Assembly (NCBI RefSeq): GCF_937910895.1
Contig: NZ_CALEMI010000160.1
Span: forward strand, 1 to 64,000
DNA: 64,000 nucleotides
Reading direction: 5' to 3'
Origin: an uncultured Dokdonia sp.
GTDB lineage: Bacteria > Bacteroidota > Bacteroidia > Flavobacteriales > Flavobacteriaceae
Notes under the pieces: generated by a model
What the model saw: only the letters and a program-made list of their open reading frames with translations
Databases searched by the model: none
Told to the model about the DNA's origin: nothing
Shown: positions 49,711 to 59,859 of the stretch, one piece after another
How positions within the stretch are numbered: position 1 is the first letter of the stretch
Layout of the letters: each line of letters starts with the position of its first letter
Program-made: the position numbers and the translations under genes

Positions 49711-50577
49711 ATGGATACAAAGGAATTACTTAAAAAAGTACGTAAAATTGAGATCAAGACACGACGGCTGTCTGATCATATTTTTGGAGGTGAGTATCAC
49801 TCAACGTTCAAAGGTCGTGGTATGACTTTTAGTGAGGTACGACAATATCAATTTGGAGACGATGTACGTAATATTGATTGGAATGTAACGGCTCGATATA
49901 ACGAACCCTTTGTAAAAGTATTTGAAGAGGAACGCGAACTTACAATGATGTTGATTGCAGACGTGAGTGGCTCTGAATTTTTTGGTACAGACAAACAGTT
50001 TAAAAATGAAATTGTTACAGAGGTCGCTGCAACACTCGCTTTTAGTGCCATGCAGAATAATGATAAAATAGGATTGATCTTATTTACAGATGAGATCGAA
50101 CTATATATTCCTCCGAAAAAAGGAAAATCACACGTGCTGCGGATTATACGTGAACTTTTAGAGTTTAAGCCAAAATCTAAAAAAACAGATCTCGCACAAG
50201 CGATTAAGTTTTTAAGTAGTGTCATGAAGAAAAAAGCAATCACCTTTATTCTTTCGGATTTTATTGCAGATGACTATGAGATGGCACTTAAAATTGCTGG
50301 TAACAAACATGATATTACAGGCATACGTATCTATGATCAGCGAGAAGAGGCGATTCCAAGTTTAGGAATGGTACAAATGGAGGATGAAGAAACAGGACAA
50401 TTAGTGCTTGTGAACACTTCTTCTAAAAAAGTACGTAGAAACTATGAGATTTTCTACAAAGAGCGTGTCGCTTATTATGAAGAAAGCTTTAAAAAGAGCG
50501 GTTCTGGTGTAATAAGCATTCGTACAGACGAGAGTTACGTAAAAAAATTATTAGGTTATTTTAAAAGAAGAGGATAA
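49711..50577 (+). CDS. DUF58 domain protein of the bat operon
   Basis: 288 aa from MDTKELLKKVRKIEIKTRRL. The DUF58 signature GRGMTFSEVRQYQFGDDVRNIDWNVTAR (GRGMTFSEVRQYQFGDD, IDWNVTAR) precedes a VWA-like domain with DVSGSE near residue 100. An in-frame extension upstream runs into the repeat and is rejected. Partner of MoxR and the Bat VWA proteins. Confidence 0.93.
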   Translation: MDTKELLKKVRKIEIKTRRLSDHIFGGEYHSTFKGRGMTFSEVRQYQFGDDVRNIDWNVTARYNEPFVKVFEEERELTMMLIADVSGSEFFGTDKQFKNEIVTEVAATLAFSAMQNNDKIGLILFTDEIELYIPPKKGKSHVLRIIRELLEFKPKSKKTDLAQAIKFLSSVMKKKAITFILSDFIADDYEMALKIAGNKHDITGIRIYDQREEAIPSLGMVQMEDEETGQLVLVNTSSKKVRRNYEIFYKERVAYYEESFKKSGSGVISIRTDESYVKKLLGYFKRRG

Positions 50578-50586
50578 AAAAAAGAG

Positions 50587-52245
50587 ATGATGTACCCCTA
50601 TAGTGACACAGTAAGAACAAAGCATATCAAACGCACGCTTCGTGTGTCTGTAGTATGCATTCTTTTCTCTTTTCTATCAGTACAGGCTCAGACAGCACCT
50701 ACTGTAAAAGCAAAGATCGACACGACTAAAATTCGTCTTGGTGAACAAATTAATTATACAGTTACTGTTGAAGCAGACCAATTAGACGTCGTTATTTTTC
50801 CAGAAGGCCAGACCTTCTCTCCTTTAGAAATGATTGAGAGTTATAAGGTAGACACTTCTTTCGCGCAAGCGAGAATGACATTGATTAAAAAGTACGGGCT
50901 TACGCAATTTGATAGTGGTTCCTATAACATCCCAAGACAACGAATCCTTATAGGAGATCGCACGCTACAAACTGATTCTTTTCAGGTTGACGTCAATAAT
51001 GTGGTGTTAGACACCGTAAACCAAGGGCTATATGACATCAAACCGGTGATAGAATTGCCTACAGATTATAGCAAGTTTTGGAAATATCTTTTATGGATAG
51101 TACCCGTCATTCTAGCGATTGCTCTCTTTTTATTTTGGTTACTACGCAGACATAAAAAACGTGTGGAAGCAGAAAAATATATACCTCCATTTGAGCAAGC
51201 ACTCGCCTCTTTACGTCAACTTGATGAAAGTGGTTTTATCGCTTCCGCGAAATACAAAGAATACTACTCTACTCTTACCGATACGGTACGTCGTTATTAT
51301 GATGAAAAAGTATATGACCGAGCGTTAGAGAGTACCACAGACGAACTCATAGAACGATTAGAATTAGAAAAGAACAGTGGGCATATTGATTTTAATTCAG
51401 AGACCATAAAGCAACTTAAAGAGATCTTTAAACGTGCTGATTTGGTGAAATTTGCACGTATTAATCCACCATCTGGAAAAGCCGAGGCAGATAGACTTGC
51501 CATAGAGCAAATCGTAAAAGAAACAAAAGAAGTACTTCCTGAACCTACGGTAGAAGAACTTATGAAAGATCAGAGCTATCGAGAAGCTTTGGAACGTAAA
51601 CGCACTCGTAAATTATGGGGTACTGGAATTGCGGGTGTAGCAGGAATTTTACTCGTTGCCTTAATTGCAGGAATTGTTATTAAAGGCTATGATGAGGTTA
51701 AAGATTTTGTGTTAGGTAATCAATCACGTGAACTCGCAGAAGGCAATTGGATCACCAGTGAATATGGTTTTCCAAGTATAGTCATTAGCACACCTAAAGC
51801 ACTAGAGCGAAAAGAGGTTAATCTCCCTCAAGAAGCTCAAGGAAAAATTGAAGCATCATCTTTTGTTTGGTTAAGCAAACCCCCTGCATTTACTGTTGCC
51901 CTTTTTCAAACACAATATCCTGAAGGCACAAAAGCAACAGTTGAACCAGTCATAAATGTTAGATTAAAATACTTTGAAGAAATTGGATATAATTTCAGCC
52001 TTGTTAAAAATGAAAAATTTCAAACGCCGAATAACGCTGAAGGCGTCAAGGCTTATGGCTCTGGGACAACAAATTTCTCAGGCAACTCAAAGTTAATGGA
52101 TATGGAATATACCTTATTAGTGTTTGTCGCTGAATCGTATGTTCAAGAACTATTTATAAGTTGGCCTTCAAATGACTCTTATAGTAAACAAATTGCAGAA
52201 CGTATTATCAATAGTGTCGAACTTCAAAAAGCCCCAGCAAAATAA
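50587..52245 (+). CDS. DUF4381-like membrane protein of the bat operon
   Basis: 552 aa. A signal peptide or anchor (about 18-34), a beta domain (about 40-150), a membrane helix (about 160-182), a helical domain with RQLDESGFIASAKYKEYYS as in DUF4381 (about 200-320), a second membrane helix (about 343-368) and a C-terminal beta domain. Its stop overlaps the batA start by 1 base (TAATG). An adaptor role in the Bat complex is likely. Confidence 0.85.
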   Translation: MMYPYSDTVRTKHIKRTLRVSVVCILFSFLSVQAQTAPTVKAKIDTTKIRLGEQINYTVTVEADQLDVVIFPEGQTFSPLEMIESYKVDTSFAQARMTLIKKYGLTQFDSGSYNIPRQRILIGDRTLQTDSFQVDVNNVVLDTVNQGLYDIKPVIELPTDYSKFWKYLLWIVPVILAIALFLFWLLRRHKKRVEAEKYIPPFEQALASLRQLDESGFIASAKYKEYYSTLTDTVRRYYDEKVYDRALESTTDELIERLELEKNSGHIDFNSETIKQLKEIFKRADLVKFARINPPSGKAEADRLAIEQIVKETKEVLPEPTVEELMKDQSYREALERKRTRKLWGTGIAGVAGILLVALIAGIVIKGYDEVKDFVLGNQSRELAEGNWITSEYGFPSIVISTPKALERKEVNLPQEAQGKIEASSFVWLSKPPAFTVALFQTQYPEGTKATVEPVINVRLKYFEEIGYNFSLVKNEKFQTPNNAEGVKAYGSGTTNFSGNSKLMDMEYTLLVFVAESYVQELFISWPSNDSYSKQIAERIINSVELQKAPAK

Positions 52246-53249
52246 TGTTAGAGAATTTTGAATTTTCAAATCCGCAATTTTTCTGGTTGTTTCTGGCACT
52301 TCCAGTAGCTATTGCTTGGTATATCTGGAAGCGTAAAAAACAAACGCCATCTGTAAAACTGTCTAGTATCAAAGGGTTTAAAGCAGGGAGTAGTTTTTTA
52401 CCTAAACTACGCCCACTATTGTTTTTATTACGCCTTGTCGCTTTGGCGGCGCTTATTACGGCAATGGCACGTCCTCGTACGGTAGATGTGTCAACGCGAA
52501 CAAAAAGCACCAAAGGAATTGATATTATTATCGCTATAGATGTCTCTGCAAGTATGCTCGCCAAAGACTTACGCCCCAATCGTTTGGAAGCATTAAAAAT
52601 AGTCGCTGCCGATTTTATAAAAGGAAGACCTAACGATCGTATTGGTCTCGTAGAATATGCAGGAGAAAGCTATACCAAAACACCAATCACAAGTGATAAA
52701 AGCATTGTGCTAAGTTCGCTTAATAGCATTCGTTATAATAATATTATAGAAGGTGGAACTGCGATTGGGATGGGGCTTTCTACTTCGGTAAATAGATTGA
52801 AGGACAGCAAAGCAGTCAGTAAAGTTATTATTCTAATGACCGACGGAGTTAATAATGCAGGGTTTATAGATCCTAAAATAGCGAGTGAACTCGCTTTAGA
52901 ATTTGGAATAAAAACATATACTATCGGTGTAGGAACCAATGGTATGGCACTTTCACCTGTAGCAATAATTAATAACGGATCGTTTAAATATGATAACGTT
53001 CAGGTTGAGATTGATGAAGACTTATTAAAAGAAATTGCAGAAGTGACAGGAGGAAAATACTTCCGAGCGACAAATAATGAAAAGTTAAAAGACATTTATG
53101 ACGAGATAGATAAACTAGAAAAAACAGAAGTAGAGGAATTCAAGTATACCAATTATGAAGAAAAATACCGTCCGCTTATCCTATTGGCAGGTATTTTGCT
53201 ATTACTAGAATTGCTCCTTAAGTTTACGGTGTTTAGAAGTTTTGTTTAA
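52245..53249 (+). CDS. batA: BatA, VWA-domain aerotolerance protein
   Basis: 334 aa. Membrane helices at about 12-28, 57-75 and 310-328 flank a VWA domain with a full MIDAS: DVSAS (D99, S101, S103), a Thr in GGTAIG and MTDG. The VWA domain faces the periplasm. Named for the Bacteroides aerotolerance locus; molecular role is unresolved. Confidence 0.94.
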   Translation: MLENFEFSNPQFFWLFLALPVAIAWYIWKRKKQTPSVKLSSIKGFKAGSSFLPKLRPLLFLLRLVALAALITAMARPRTVDVSTRTKSTKGIDIIIAIDVSASMLAKDLRPNRLEALKIVAADFIKGRPNDRIGLVEYAGESYTKTPITSDKSIVLSSLNSIRYNNIIEGGTAIGMGLSTSVNRLKDSKAVSKVIILMTDGVNNAGFIDPKIASELALEFGIKTYTIGVGTNGMALSPVAIINNGSFKYDNVQVEIDEDLLKEIAEVTGGKYFRATNNEKLKDIYDEIDKLEKTEVEEFKYTNYEEKYRPLILLAGILLLLELLLKFTVFRSFV

Positions 53250-53263
53250 TTAAAAAAGATTTC

Positions 53264-53314
53264 CGCTTTCGGTATAGCCGAAGTTAATACTGAGCTTGCC
53301 GAAGTACGAAAGCG
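53264..53314. repeat. AFAKA palindrome split by a 35-bp insert
   Basis: CGCTTTCG (53264-53271) and CGAAAGCG (53307-53314) are the two halves of the window-wide palindrome, separated by a GAGCTTGCCGAAG-type repeat (53272-53306). It lies between batA and batB. Confidence 0.75.
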
Positions 53315-53322
53315 TATACAAT

Positions 53323-54357
53323 ATGTATCTATTAGAAGAAAAAATATGGTTTTGGTTATTGCTGGTAATCCCAGTGATCATCCTGCTGTTTTTAGGAGTA
53401 CTTTTCTGGCAACGCTCGGCTCAAAAGTGTTTTGCAGACAGTGCTTTGCTTAAAAAATTAAGCCCAGAACGTTCTTTATTTAAACCAACGCTTAAAATTC
53501 TTGTGCTGAGCCTTGCTATTTTTTTCTTAGTCGTAGCGCTCGTAAATCCTAAAATGGGAACCAAATTAGAAACGGTCAAACGAGAAGGAGTCGATGTTGT
53601 TTTTGCAATAGATGTTTCAAAAAGTATGCTGGCAGAAGACATTGCACCTAATCGTATGGAGAAAGCAAAGCAACTCGTGACTCAGATTATAAACAATTTG
53701 GGAAGTGATCGTATCGGGATCATTGCGTATGCAGGAAGTGCCTATCCTCAACTCCCAATTACCACCGACTACAGCAGTGCAAAACTGTTTTTGAGTCAGA
53801 TGAATACGGATATGCTTTCCAGTCAAGGTACTGCGATTAGTGAGGCGATTGAGCTTGCTAAGACCTACTATAATGACGAAGAGCAAACCAATAGAGTGCT
53901 CTTTATCATTTCTGATGGAGAAGATCACGTAGGAGAATCTTCCAATATTGCAGAACAAGCAAATCAAGAAGGGATTCGTATTTTTACCATTGGCGTAGGC
54001 GAAACGACGGGAGGCCCTATTCCTCTTAAACGCAATGGTATTGTACAGTCTTACAAGAAAGATCAAAATGGAGAAACTGTCATCACAAAACTAGATGAGC
54101 AAACCTTAAAAGATATCGCCTCAGAAGCCAATGGCGAATATATTTTTGGAAAAAATACCGAAGAAGTTACCGATAGAGTAAAGGAAATCCTAAATGGGAT
54201 GAATAAAAAAGAGTTTGAAGCCAAGCAATTTGCCGACTTCAAAGATCAGTTTCAATGGTTTTTAGGTGCAGGGCTTTTGTTACTGTTCCTAGATATCTTT
54301 TTATTAGATCGCAAAACAAGTTGGCTTAAAAAATTAAACTTATTTAATGAAAATTAA
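53323..54357 (+). CDS. batB: BatB, VWA-domain aerotolerance protein
   Basis: 344 aa from ATG 53323 (MYLLEEKIWFWL); a TTG start 27 bases upstream would read the repeat and is rejected. Membrane helices at about 8-28, 56-74 and near the C-terminus. MIDAS DVSKS (D97, S99, S101), SQGTAIS and ISDGEDH are present. Paralogue of BatA in the same complex. Confidence 0.94.
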   Translation: MYLLEEKIWFWLLLVIPVIILLFLGVLFWQRSAQKCFADSALLKKLSPERSLFKPTLKILVLSLAIFFLVVALVNPKMGTKLETVKREGVDVVFAIDVSKSMLAEDIAPNRMEKAKQLVTQIINNLGSDRIGIIAYAGSAYPQLPITTDYSSAKLFLSQMNTDMLSSQGTAISEAIELAKTYYNDEEQTNRVLFIISDGEDHVGESSNIAEQANQEGIRIFTIGVGETTGGPIPLKRNGIVQSYKKDQNGETVITKLDEQTLKDIASEANGEYIFGKNTEEVTDRVKEILNGMNKKEFEAKQFADFKDQFQWFLGAGLLLLFLDIFLLDRKTSWLKKLNLFNEN

Positions 54358-54366
54358 AAGAACGTT

Positions 54367-55236
54367 ATGAAACACATTCTTTACATATACCTGTTATTAT
54401 TTTCTGTGACCGTCATGGCTCAGAACAAGAAGCAGGTGCCTATCAATCCGTATGCAAATACGGCTAGAGAACTAGTTTTGGATGGTAACGAACATCTTTC
54501 TGAGAACGCTTTCGCGAAAGCGGAAGTAGCCTACAGAGAAGCTATCTCGTTAGACCCATCAAGCGTTCCTGCAAAATACAATGCAGGAAACAATTACTAC
54601 GTGAATAAAAAATATGAGGAAAGTACCGCTTCTCTCGTAAAAGCATCGGAAGTAGCACAAACCAAAAAGGAAAAACATAAAGCCTTTCATAATTTAGGAA
54701 ATGCACTCTACCAACAAGAAAATTGGAAAGGTGCTGTCGAAGCCTATAAAAATGCTTTACGTAACGATCCCAACGACGAAGAAACACGTTATAACCTGAT
54801 GCTAGCCAAAAAGAAGAAAGACGAAAATGGTGGCGGCGGAGGCGGCGGTGACGATGAAAATGAGAATCAAGATAAAGATCAGAATCAAGAGAAGGATAAA
54901 AACGAAAAAGATAAAGACGGAGAAGGAGAAGAAAAAGAAAGTGACGATGGCGAAAAAAAAGAGACTGATGATAAAGGAGAAGAAAAAGAAGACAAAGGAG
55001 AGCAAAAAGAAGATGAAAATGGAAAGCCTGAGGATAAACAGAAGGAAGAGTCTAGTGACAAAGGAGAAGAAAAGAAAGAGCAACCTAAACAGCAGGCTCC
55101 TCAACCTGGACAATTATCACCTCAACAGGTGCGTAGTCTTCTAGAAGCCATGCGTAATGAAGAACAAAAAACGCAAGAAAAGATCAATGCCAAAAAGCAA
55201 AAAGGAGCAAAAATAAAAACCGAAAAAGATTGGTAA
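54367..55236 (+). CDS. batC: BatC, TPR protein with charged tail
   Basis: 289 aa. Signal peptide (about 1-19), TPRs (about 35-150), then a Gly7-containing joint near 155 and about 80 residues almost purely of Asp, Glu, Lys, Gln and Asn, before a short C-terminal helix (SPQQVRSLLEAM). The low-complexity stretch is encoded by a GA-rich tract that gives long antisense frames. A palindrome copy (core 54509-54520) encodes NAFAKAEV in the first TPR. Confidence 0.92.
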   Translation: MKHILYIYLLLFSVTVMAQNKKQVPINPYANTARELVLDGNEHLSENAFAKAEVAYREAISLDPSSVPAKYNAGNNYYVNKKYEESTASLVKASEVAQTKKEKHKAFHNLGNALYQQENWKGAVEAYKNALRNDPNDEETRYNLMLAKKKKDENGGGGGGGDDENENQDKDQNQEKDKNEKDKDGEGEEKESDDGEKKETDDKGEEKEDKGEQKEDENGKPEDKQKEESSDKGEEKKEQPKQQAPQPGQLSPQQVRSLLEAMRNEEQKTQEKINAKKQKGAKIKTEKDW

Positions 55237-55251
55237 ACCCTTAATATCACT

Positions 55252-57024
55252 ATGAAACTAAAACTGTACATATTCTCTCTCATCTTGCTTTCTATAGCAA
55301 CGGTATCTGCACAGGATGTGTCTTTTACTTCCAAAGTAAATAAGAAAAAACTAGGGATTAATGAACGATTACGGATTGATTTTGAAGTAAATCAAGATGG
55401 GGATAATTTTACAAGACCCGATTTTGAAGGATTCACTATTTATTCAGGACCTAATCAGGCGGTGAGCAGAAGTTGGGTGAATGGAAAAGGAACGTACTCT
55501 AAAACATTTAGTTACATCCTGATTCCTACAAAAAGAGGAGATTTTACTATAAAACAAGCAGAAATTACCATTAATGGAGAAGTATATAAATCGCCTCCTG
55601 TAGAAGTTACGGTAACCGCTGCTGTAGACAAGCCAAAAGACGGGAATGATGCCGTTTACACCGCTTCTGAAAACATTCATCTAGTCGCAGAGGTTTCAAA
55701 AAGTAATCCTTATCTCAATGAAGCCTTCACCGTTGTTTATAAATTGTATGTTTCTCCAGAAGCTAGCGTAAGTAATTGGAGAGAAATAGACTCTCCAAAA
55801 TTTGCCGATTTTTGGAGTCAAAATATTGACGAAAAGCAGTTTAAGGTGTACGACACAGAATACGAAGGAGAACCTTATCGATACGTGATTTTAAGACGTA
55901 CAGTATTATATCCTCAAAAAACAGGAAAACTTAATATTGAGCCTTTAAGTCTTAGTGTCTCCGTCGCAGTTCCTACAAATAGACGTGATATTTTTGGAAG
56001 ATTCTTAACGCAAAATGCAAACATTACCGTTGCTGCAAAAAATAGAACGGTAGATGTTAAGCCACTCCCATTAAAAGGAAAACCTGATGACTTTACAGGC
56101 GCTGTTGGAGAATTTGATTTTACTGTAAAAACAGACAAAACATCACTAGATGCTTCTGAAGCTTTTCAACTAAGTGTAGAAGCCAGTGGAAATGGAAACT
56201 TAAAACTTTTTGAACTTCCAAAACCTAATCTACCAAGCAAACTGGAAGTATATGAACCAGAAAATGCAGATCAAGTTCGTACCAATTTAAGTGGAATGAG
56301 CGGTCTCAAAAGAAGTACTTATACCGTAGTACCGGCGTATAAAGGAAAATATCCGATCCCTTCATTATCTTTTAGTTACTTTAATCCAATCACAGAACGT
56401 TATGAGCGCAAAATCTCTGATGAAATTGTTATAGAAGTCAAGAACGGACCTGTGGACTCAAATTCAGAAAACACGGCGATTACAACAAACGAGACAAACA
56501 AACAACAAGTTGTTGTTGCCAACAAACAGTTTGCGTATATAAAATCTACTCCTAATCTTCAATCGATTACAAAAAAGCAGTTTTTTAAATCTAGCTTGTT
56601 TTGGGCATTATTAGGAGGTCCTTTCTTATTGATTCCTATTGCAATGATCGTTCGTAAAAAACGGCAAGCTTATACAAGTGATGTACAAGGCAGTCGTATC
56701 CGTAAAGCAGACAAACTTGCTCGTAAGTTTCTAAGTGAAGCAAAAAAGAGCTTAGGTAATCAAAAAGAATTTTATATCGCGATGGAGCGAGCACTTCATA
56801 ACTATCTTAAAGCAAAACTCAATATCCAGACGAGTGATATGAGTAAAGATCGTATCACAAGGTTACTTAAAGAACGTGAAGTAGATGAGTCCACTACTAT
56901 TGAATTTATAAGTCTTTTAGAAAGTTGTGAGTTTGCTAGGTATACCCCGTCAAGTAACGTGGCTATGCAACAGGACTATGACAAGGCAGTTCGTGTAATA
57001 TCAACTATGGATAAACAATTATAA
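55252..57024 (+). CDS. batD: BatD, oxygen-tolerance protein
   Basis: 590 aa. Signal peptide (about 1-21), tandem beta-sandwich domains (about 22-420, starting VSFTSKVNKKKLGINERL), a membrane helix (about 447-467) and a cytoplasmic helical domain. Typical BatD layout. It ends 1 base before batE starts. Confidence 0.94.
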   Translation: MKLKLYIFSLILLSIATVSAQDVSFTSKVNKKKLGINERLRIDFEVNQDGDNFTRPDFEGFTIYSGPNQAVSRSWVNGKGTYSKTFSYILIPTKRGDFTIKQAEITINGEVYKSPPVEVTVTAAVDKPKDGNDAVYTASENIHLVAEVSKSNPYLNEAFTVVYKLYVSPEASVSNWREIDSPKFADFWSQNIDEKQFKVYDTEYEGEPYRYVILRRTVLYPQKTGKLNIEPLSLSVSVAVPTNRRDIFGRFLTQNANITVAAKNRTVDVKPLPLKGKPDDFTGAVGEFDFTVKTDKTSLDASEAFQLSVEASGNGNLKLFELPKPNLPSKLEVYEPENADQVRTNLSGMSGLKRSTYTVVPAYKGKYPIPSLSFSYFNPITERYERKISDEIVIEVKNGPVDSNSENTAITTNETNKQQVVVANKQFAYIKSTPNLQSITKKQFFKSSLFWALLGGPFLLIPIAMIVRKKRQAYTSDVQGSRIRKADKLARKFLSEAKKSLGNQKEFYIAMERALHNYLKAKLNIQTSDMSKDRITRLLKEREVDESTTIEFISLLESCEFARYTPSSNVAMQQDYDKAVRVISTMDKQL

Positions 57025-57025
57025 G

Positions 57026-57799
57026 ATGACAAAAATTTCAAAACTTCTTCTTGTTGTTGTTACTTTTCTTTTAAGTTGCACAACGTACGCACAACAAACA
57101 GAGCTTCTTTTTGAAGCAGGTAACGAGCATTATGCACAAGGAAGATTTCAAGAAGCTGTAGATGCGTATAAGAGAATCCTAGATCAAAAAGTAGAATCTG
57201 CGGCACTGTATTTTAACCTTGCAAACGCTCATTATAAATTAAACAATGTAGCTCCTACGGTGTATTATTATGAAAAAGCATTACAACTTGCTCCTTCAGA
57301 TCCAGATATTCGTAATAATGCTGCTTTTGCAGAAAATATGAAAATAGATGCTATAGAGCCACTTCCTAAGAATACACTTCAAGAATGGATCAATAGCGTT
57401 GTACGTTTATTTACGATAGATGGATGGGCAAAAATTGCTATTGTATGTATGATCCTTTTTGTGCTTAGTTTTCTAATCTATTATTTTTCATACAACACGA
57501 CCAAAAAGCGTCTGTTCTTTATCTCATCTATCGCCGTATTGATTTTGGGGATTATAAGTGTGAGTTTTGCGTATACCGCTTTCGCGAAAGCGGGAAAAGA
57601 CAACCCTGCTATTGTATTTACACCTGAAGTAGAAGTAAAGAGCGAACCCAACCTCTCCAGTACGCTTGCCTTTACCCTACATGAAGGGACAAAAGTCTTT
57701 GTTCTAGAAGAGGTAAATGAATGGAACCGAATCAAGCTTATAGACGGTAAAACTGGATGGATTCCTAAAAATGACATCAAGTTGTTAAACAATTTTTAA
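57026..57799 (+). CDS. batE: BatE, TPR and SH3-domain protein
   Basis: 257 aa. Signal peptide (about 1-23), TPRs (about 28-110), two membrane helices (about 135-155 and 165-185) and a C-terminal bacterial SH3 domain (about 200-255, GWIPKNDI). A palindrome copy (core 57579-57590) encodes TAFAKAGK in the loop just after the second helix. Last gene of the bat operon. Confidence 0.92.
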   Translation: MTKISKLLLVVVTFLLSCTTYAQQTELLFEAGNEHYAQGRFQEAVDAYKRILDQKVESAALYFNLANAHYKLNNVAPTVYYYEKALQLAPSDPDIRNNAAFAENMKIDAIEPLPKNTLQEWINSVVRLFTIDGWAKIAIVCMILFVLSFLIYYFSYNTTKKRLFFISSIAVLILGIISVSFAYTAFAKAGKDNPAIVFTPEVEVKSEPNLSSTLAFTLHEGTKVFVLEEVNEWNRIKLIDGKTGWIPKNDIKLLNNF

Positions 57800-57844
57800 G
57801 TTGTTTTAGCTTAGATATATTTCAAAATTAGCTATTTTAGTAGT

Positions 57845-58144
57845 ATGCGAAGTATTTTTACCATATCGTTGGCTTTTATGTTGTCCATATCTATATTGGG
57901 ACCTTCTTTTGTGGTACTTATAGATAATCAGGTTGATATTGAAGTTGCATTGGATCTTGGTGAAGATGAAAACAAAAAAGAAACAAAGAAAGAACTTGAT
58001 GAAAAAGATACTTTCTTTCAGGTATATGCTACTTCGGTGATCGTAAAGAAATGTCATCTAAGCTTACAAAACAACCATACATTACATCAATATAGAAATC
58101 ATATCATTGATGTACAATCTCCTCCTCCCAAACATCTTGTTTAG
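57845..58144 (+). CDS. Small exported protein of unknown function
   Basis: 99 aa. Hydrophobic N-terminus (about 3-24), an acidic/Lys-rich middle (DLGEDENKKETKKELDEKD), then a His/Asn/Gln-rich end with PPPKHLV. Small proteins like this occur before transporter genes in flavobacteria; I do not know a function. It is 45 bases after batE and about 120 bases before the SulP gene. Confidence 0.65.
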   Translation: MRSIFTISLAFMLSISILGPSFVVLIDNQVDIEVALDLGEDENKKETKKELDEKDTFFQVYATSVIVKKCHLSLQNNHTLHQYRNHIIDVQSPPPKHLV

Positions 58145-58267
58145 ATTAAACTGTACATCTTCATAGGTAGAGAAGTACCAAATTGTTTCCTATTTAGACC
58201 TAAGTACCCACTATTATTTTAAACTAAACAGCTATGCGCTTCTTGTCATAGCACTATATTATGTATT

Positions 58268-59848
58268 ATGTTCAAATATTTAAAGAACGATCTTCCAGCT
58301 AGTGTCGTTGTGTTTTTTGTTGCACTCCCCCTGTGTCTTGGGATTGCACTTGCCAGTGGCGCCCCTCTTTTTTCAGGACTTATTGCGGGTATTATCGGAG
58401 GTATTGTAGTTGGTGCTTTAAGTGGCTCTCAAATAGGAGTGAGTGGTCCTGCAGCAGGACTTGCCGCCATTGTTCTCACAGCGATAGGTACTTTAGGAGG
58501 GTATGAAAACTTTCTGGTTGCCGTAGTTTTAGGGGGTGCTATTCAACTACTTTTTGGCTTTTTAAAAGCGGGTATAATTGGCTATTATTTTCCTTCTTCA
58601 GTAATTAAAGGAATGCTTACTGGAATTGGGATTATTATTATTTTAAAACAGATTCCTCATTTTTTCGGATATGATGTAGATCCCGAAGGAGATTTTGCCT
58701 TTTTCCAAGTGGATGGAGAAAATACCTTCTCAGAAATTTTAAATGCAATAAACTTTATAAGCCCAGGAGCTACGTTAATTGCTTTTATTGGCCTAGGGAT
58801 ATTACTTTTATGGAGTAACGTACTTTCTAAGAAAGGAAAAATTTTTAATATCATTCAAGGACCTTTGGTTGCGGTAGCAGCTGGTATTATTTACTATATC
58901 ACTACACAAGGTTCTGACACATTCTCAATCTCTCAAGAGCACTTAGTAACTGTTCCTATACCTGATAGTATTGATGGCTTTCTAGGGCAATTTTCTTTCC
59001 CAAATTTTGGGGTTATCACAAGACCTGAAATATGGGTAACTGCTTTTACAATTGCACTTGTTGCTAGTTTAGAAACGCTTTTGTGTGTGGAAGCAACAGA
59101 TAAGATAGATCCAGAAAAAAGAGTCACTCCAACCAATAGAGAATTACTCGCACAAGGTACTGGAAACATACTTTCAGGATTAATTGGAGGTTTGCCAGTA
59201 ACGCAAGTAATTGTTCGAAGTTCTGCTAACATACAATCTGGAGGAAAAACAAAAATGTCTTCGATTATCCATGGGTTTTTATTATTAATCTCTGTCATCC
59301 TTATTCCTACGTTACTTAATAAAATTCCGCTTTCTGTTCTTGCTGCGATTCTATTCATTGTGGGTTACAAATTAGCAAAGCCTTCTACATTTAAAGCGAT
59401 GTGGACAGCTGGTTGGAAACAATTTGTTCCTTTTATTGTCACTGTAGTAGGTATTGTATTTACCGATTTATTAATCGGAATAGGTTTAGGGCTTGCAGTA
59501 GGAATTGTTGTTGTACTCTATAAAAGTTATCAAAACTCGCATTTCTTACATAAGGAGGATGTGAGTAATGGAAAGCAAAAAATGAAAATGACCCTCGCAG
59601 AAGAAGTAACCTTCTTTAATAAGGGAGCAATATTAAAAGAATTAGATCGACTACCAGAAAATACTTATCTTGAGTTAGACGTAAGAAATACTCGATTCTT
59701 AGATAACGATATCATAGAAATACTAGATGATTTTGTTGAGAAAGCAAAAAATCGAAATATTGATATTAAACTTATTTCTCAAAAGGGTGTTATAGAAAAC
59801 CCTGAGAGTTTTATAGAATTTTTTAACTTAAGATCTAAATCAGCATAA
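58268..59848 (+). CDS. SulP-family anion transporter, likely bicarbonate
   Basis: 526 aa. About eleven or more membrane helices with the SulP start LPASVVVFFVALPLCLGIAL and SQIGVSGPAAGL, and a C-terminal STAS domain (about 445-520). The gene 11 bases downstream encodes carbonic anhydrase, which favours bicarbonate as substrate (BicA-like); this pairing is known from marine flavobacteria. Sulfate cannot be excluded. Confidence 0.9.
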   Translation: MFKYLKNDLPASVVVFFVALPLCLGIALASGAPLFSGLIAGIIGGIVVGALSGSQIGVSGPAAGLAAIVLTAIGTLGGYENFLVAVVLGGAIQLLFGFLKAGIIGYYFPSSVIKGMLTGIGIIIILKQIPHFFGYDVDPEGDFAFFQVDGENTFSEILNAINFISPGATLIAFIGLGILLLWSNVLSKKGKIFNIIQGPLVAVAAGIIYYITTQGSDTFSISQEHLVTVPIPDSIDGFLGQFSFPNFGVITRPEIWVTAFTIALVASLETLLCVEATDKIDPEKRVTPTNRELLAQGTGNILSGLIGGLPVTQVIVRSSANIQSGGKTKMSSIIHGFLLLISVILIPTLLNKIPLSVLAAILFIVGYKLAKPSTFKAMWTAGWKQFVPFIVTVVGIVFTDLLIGIGLGLAVGIVVVLYKSYQNSHFLHKEDVSNGKQKMKMTLAEEVTFFNKGAILKELDRLPENTYLELDVRNTRFLDNDIIEILDDFVEKAKNRNIDIKLISQKGVIENPESFIEFFNLRSKSA

Positions 59849-59859
59849 AATATATAATT

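Noticed and set aside
54802-55144. Long frames in both strands over the batC tail, one resembling a run of Phe/Leu, another Lys/Glu
   Set aside because: Shadows of the GA-rich low-complexity tract encoding the charged BatC tail.
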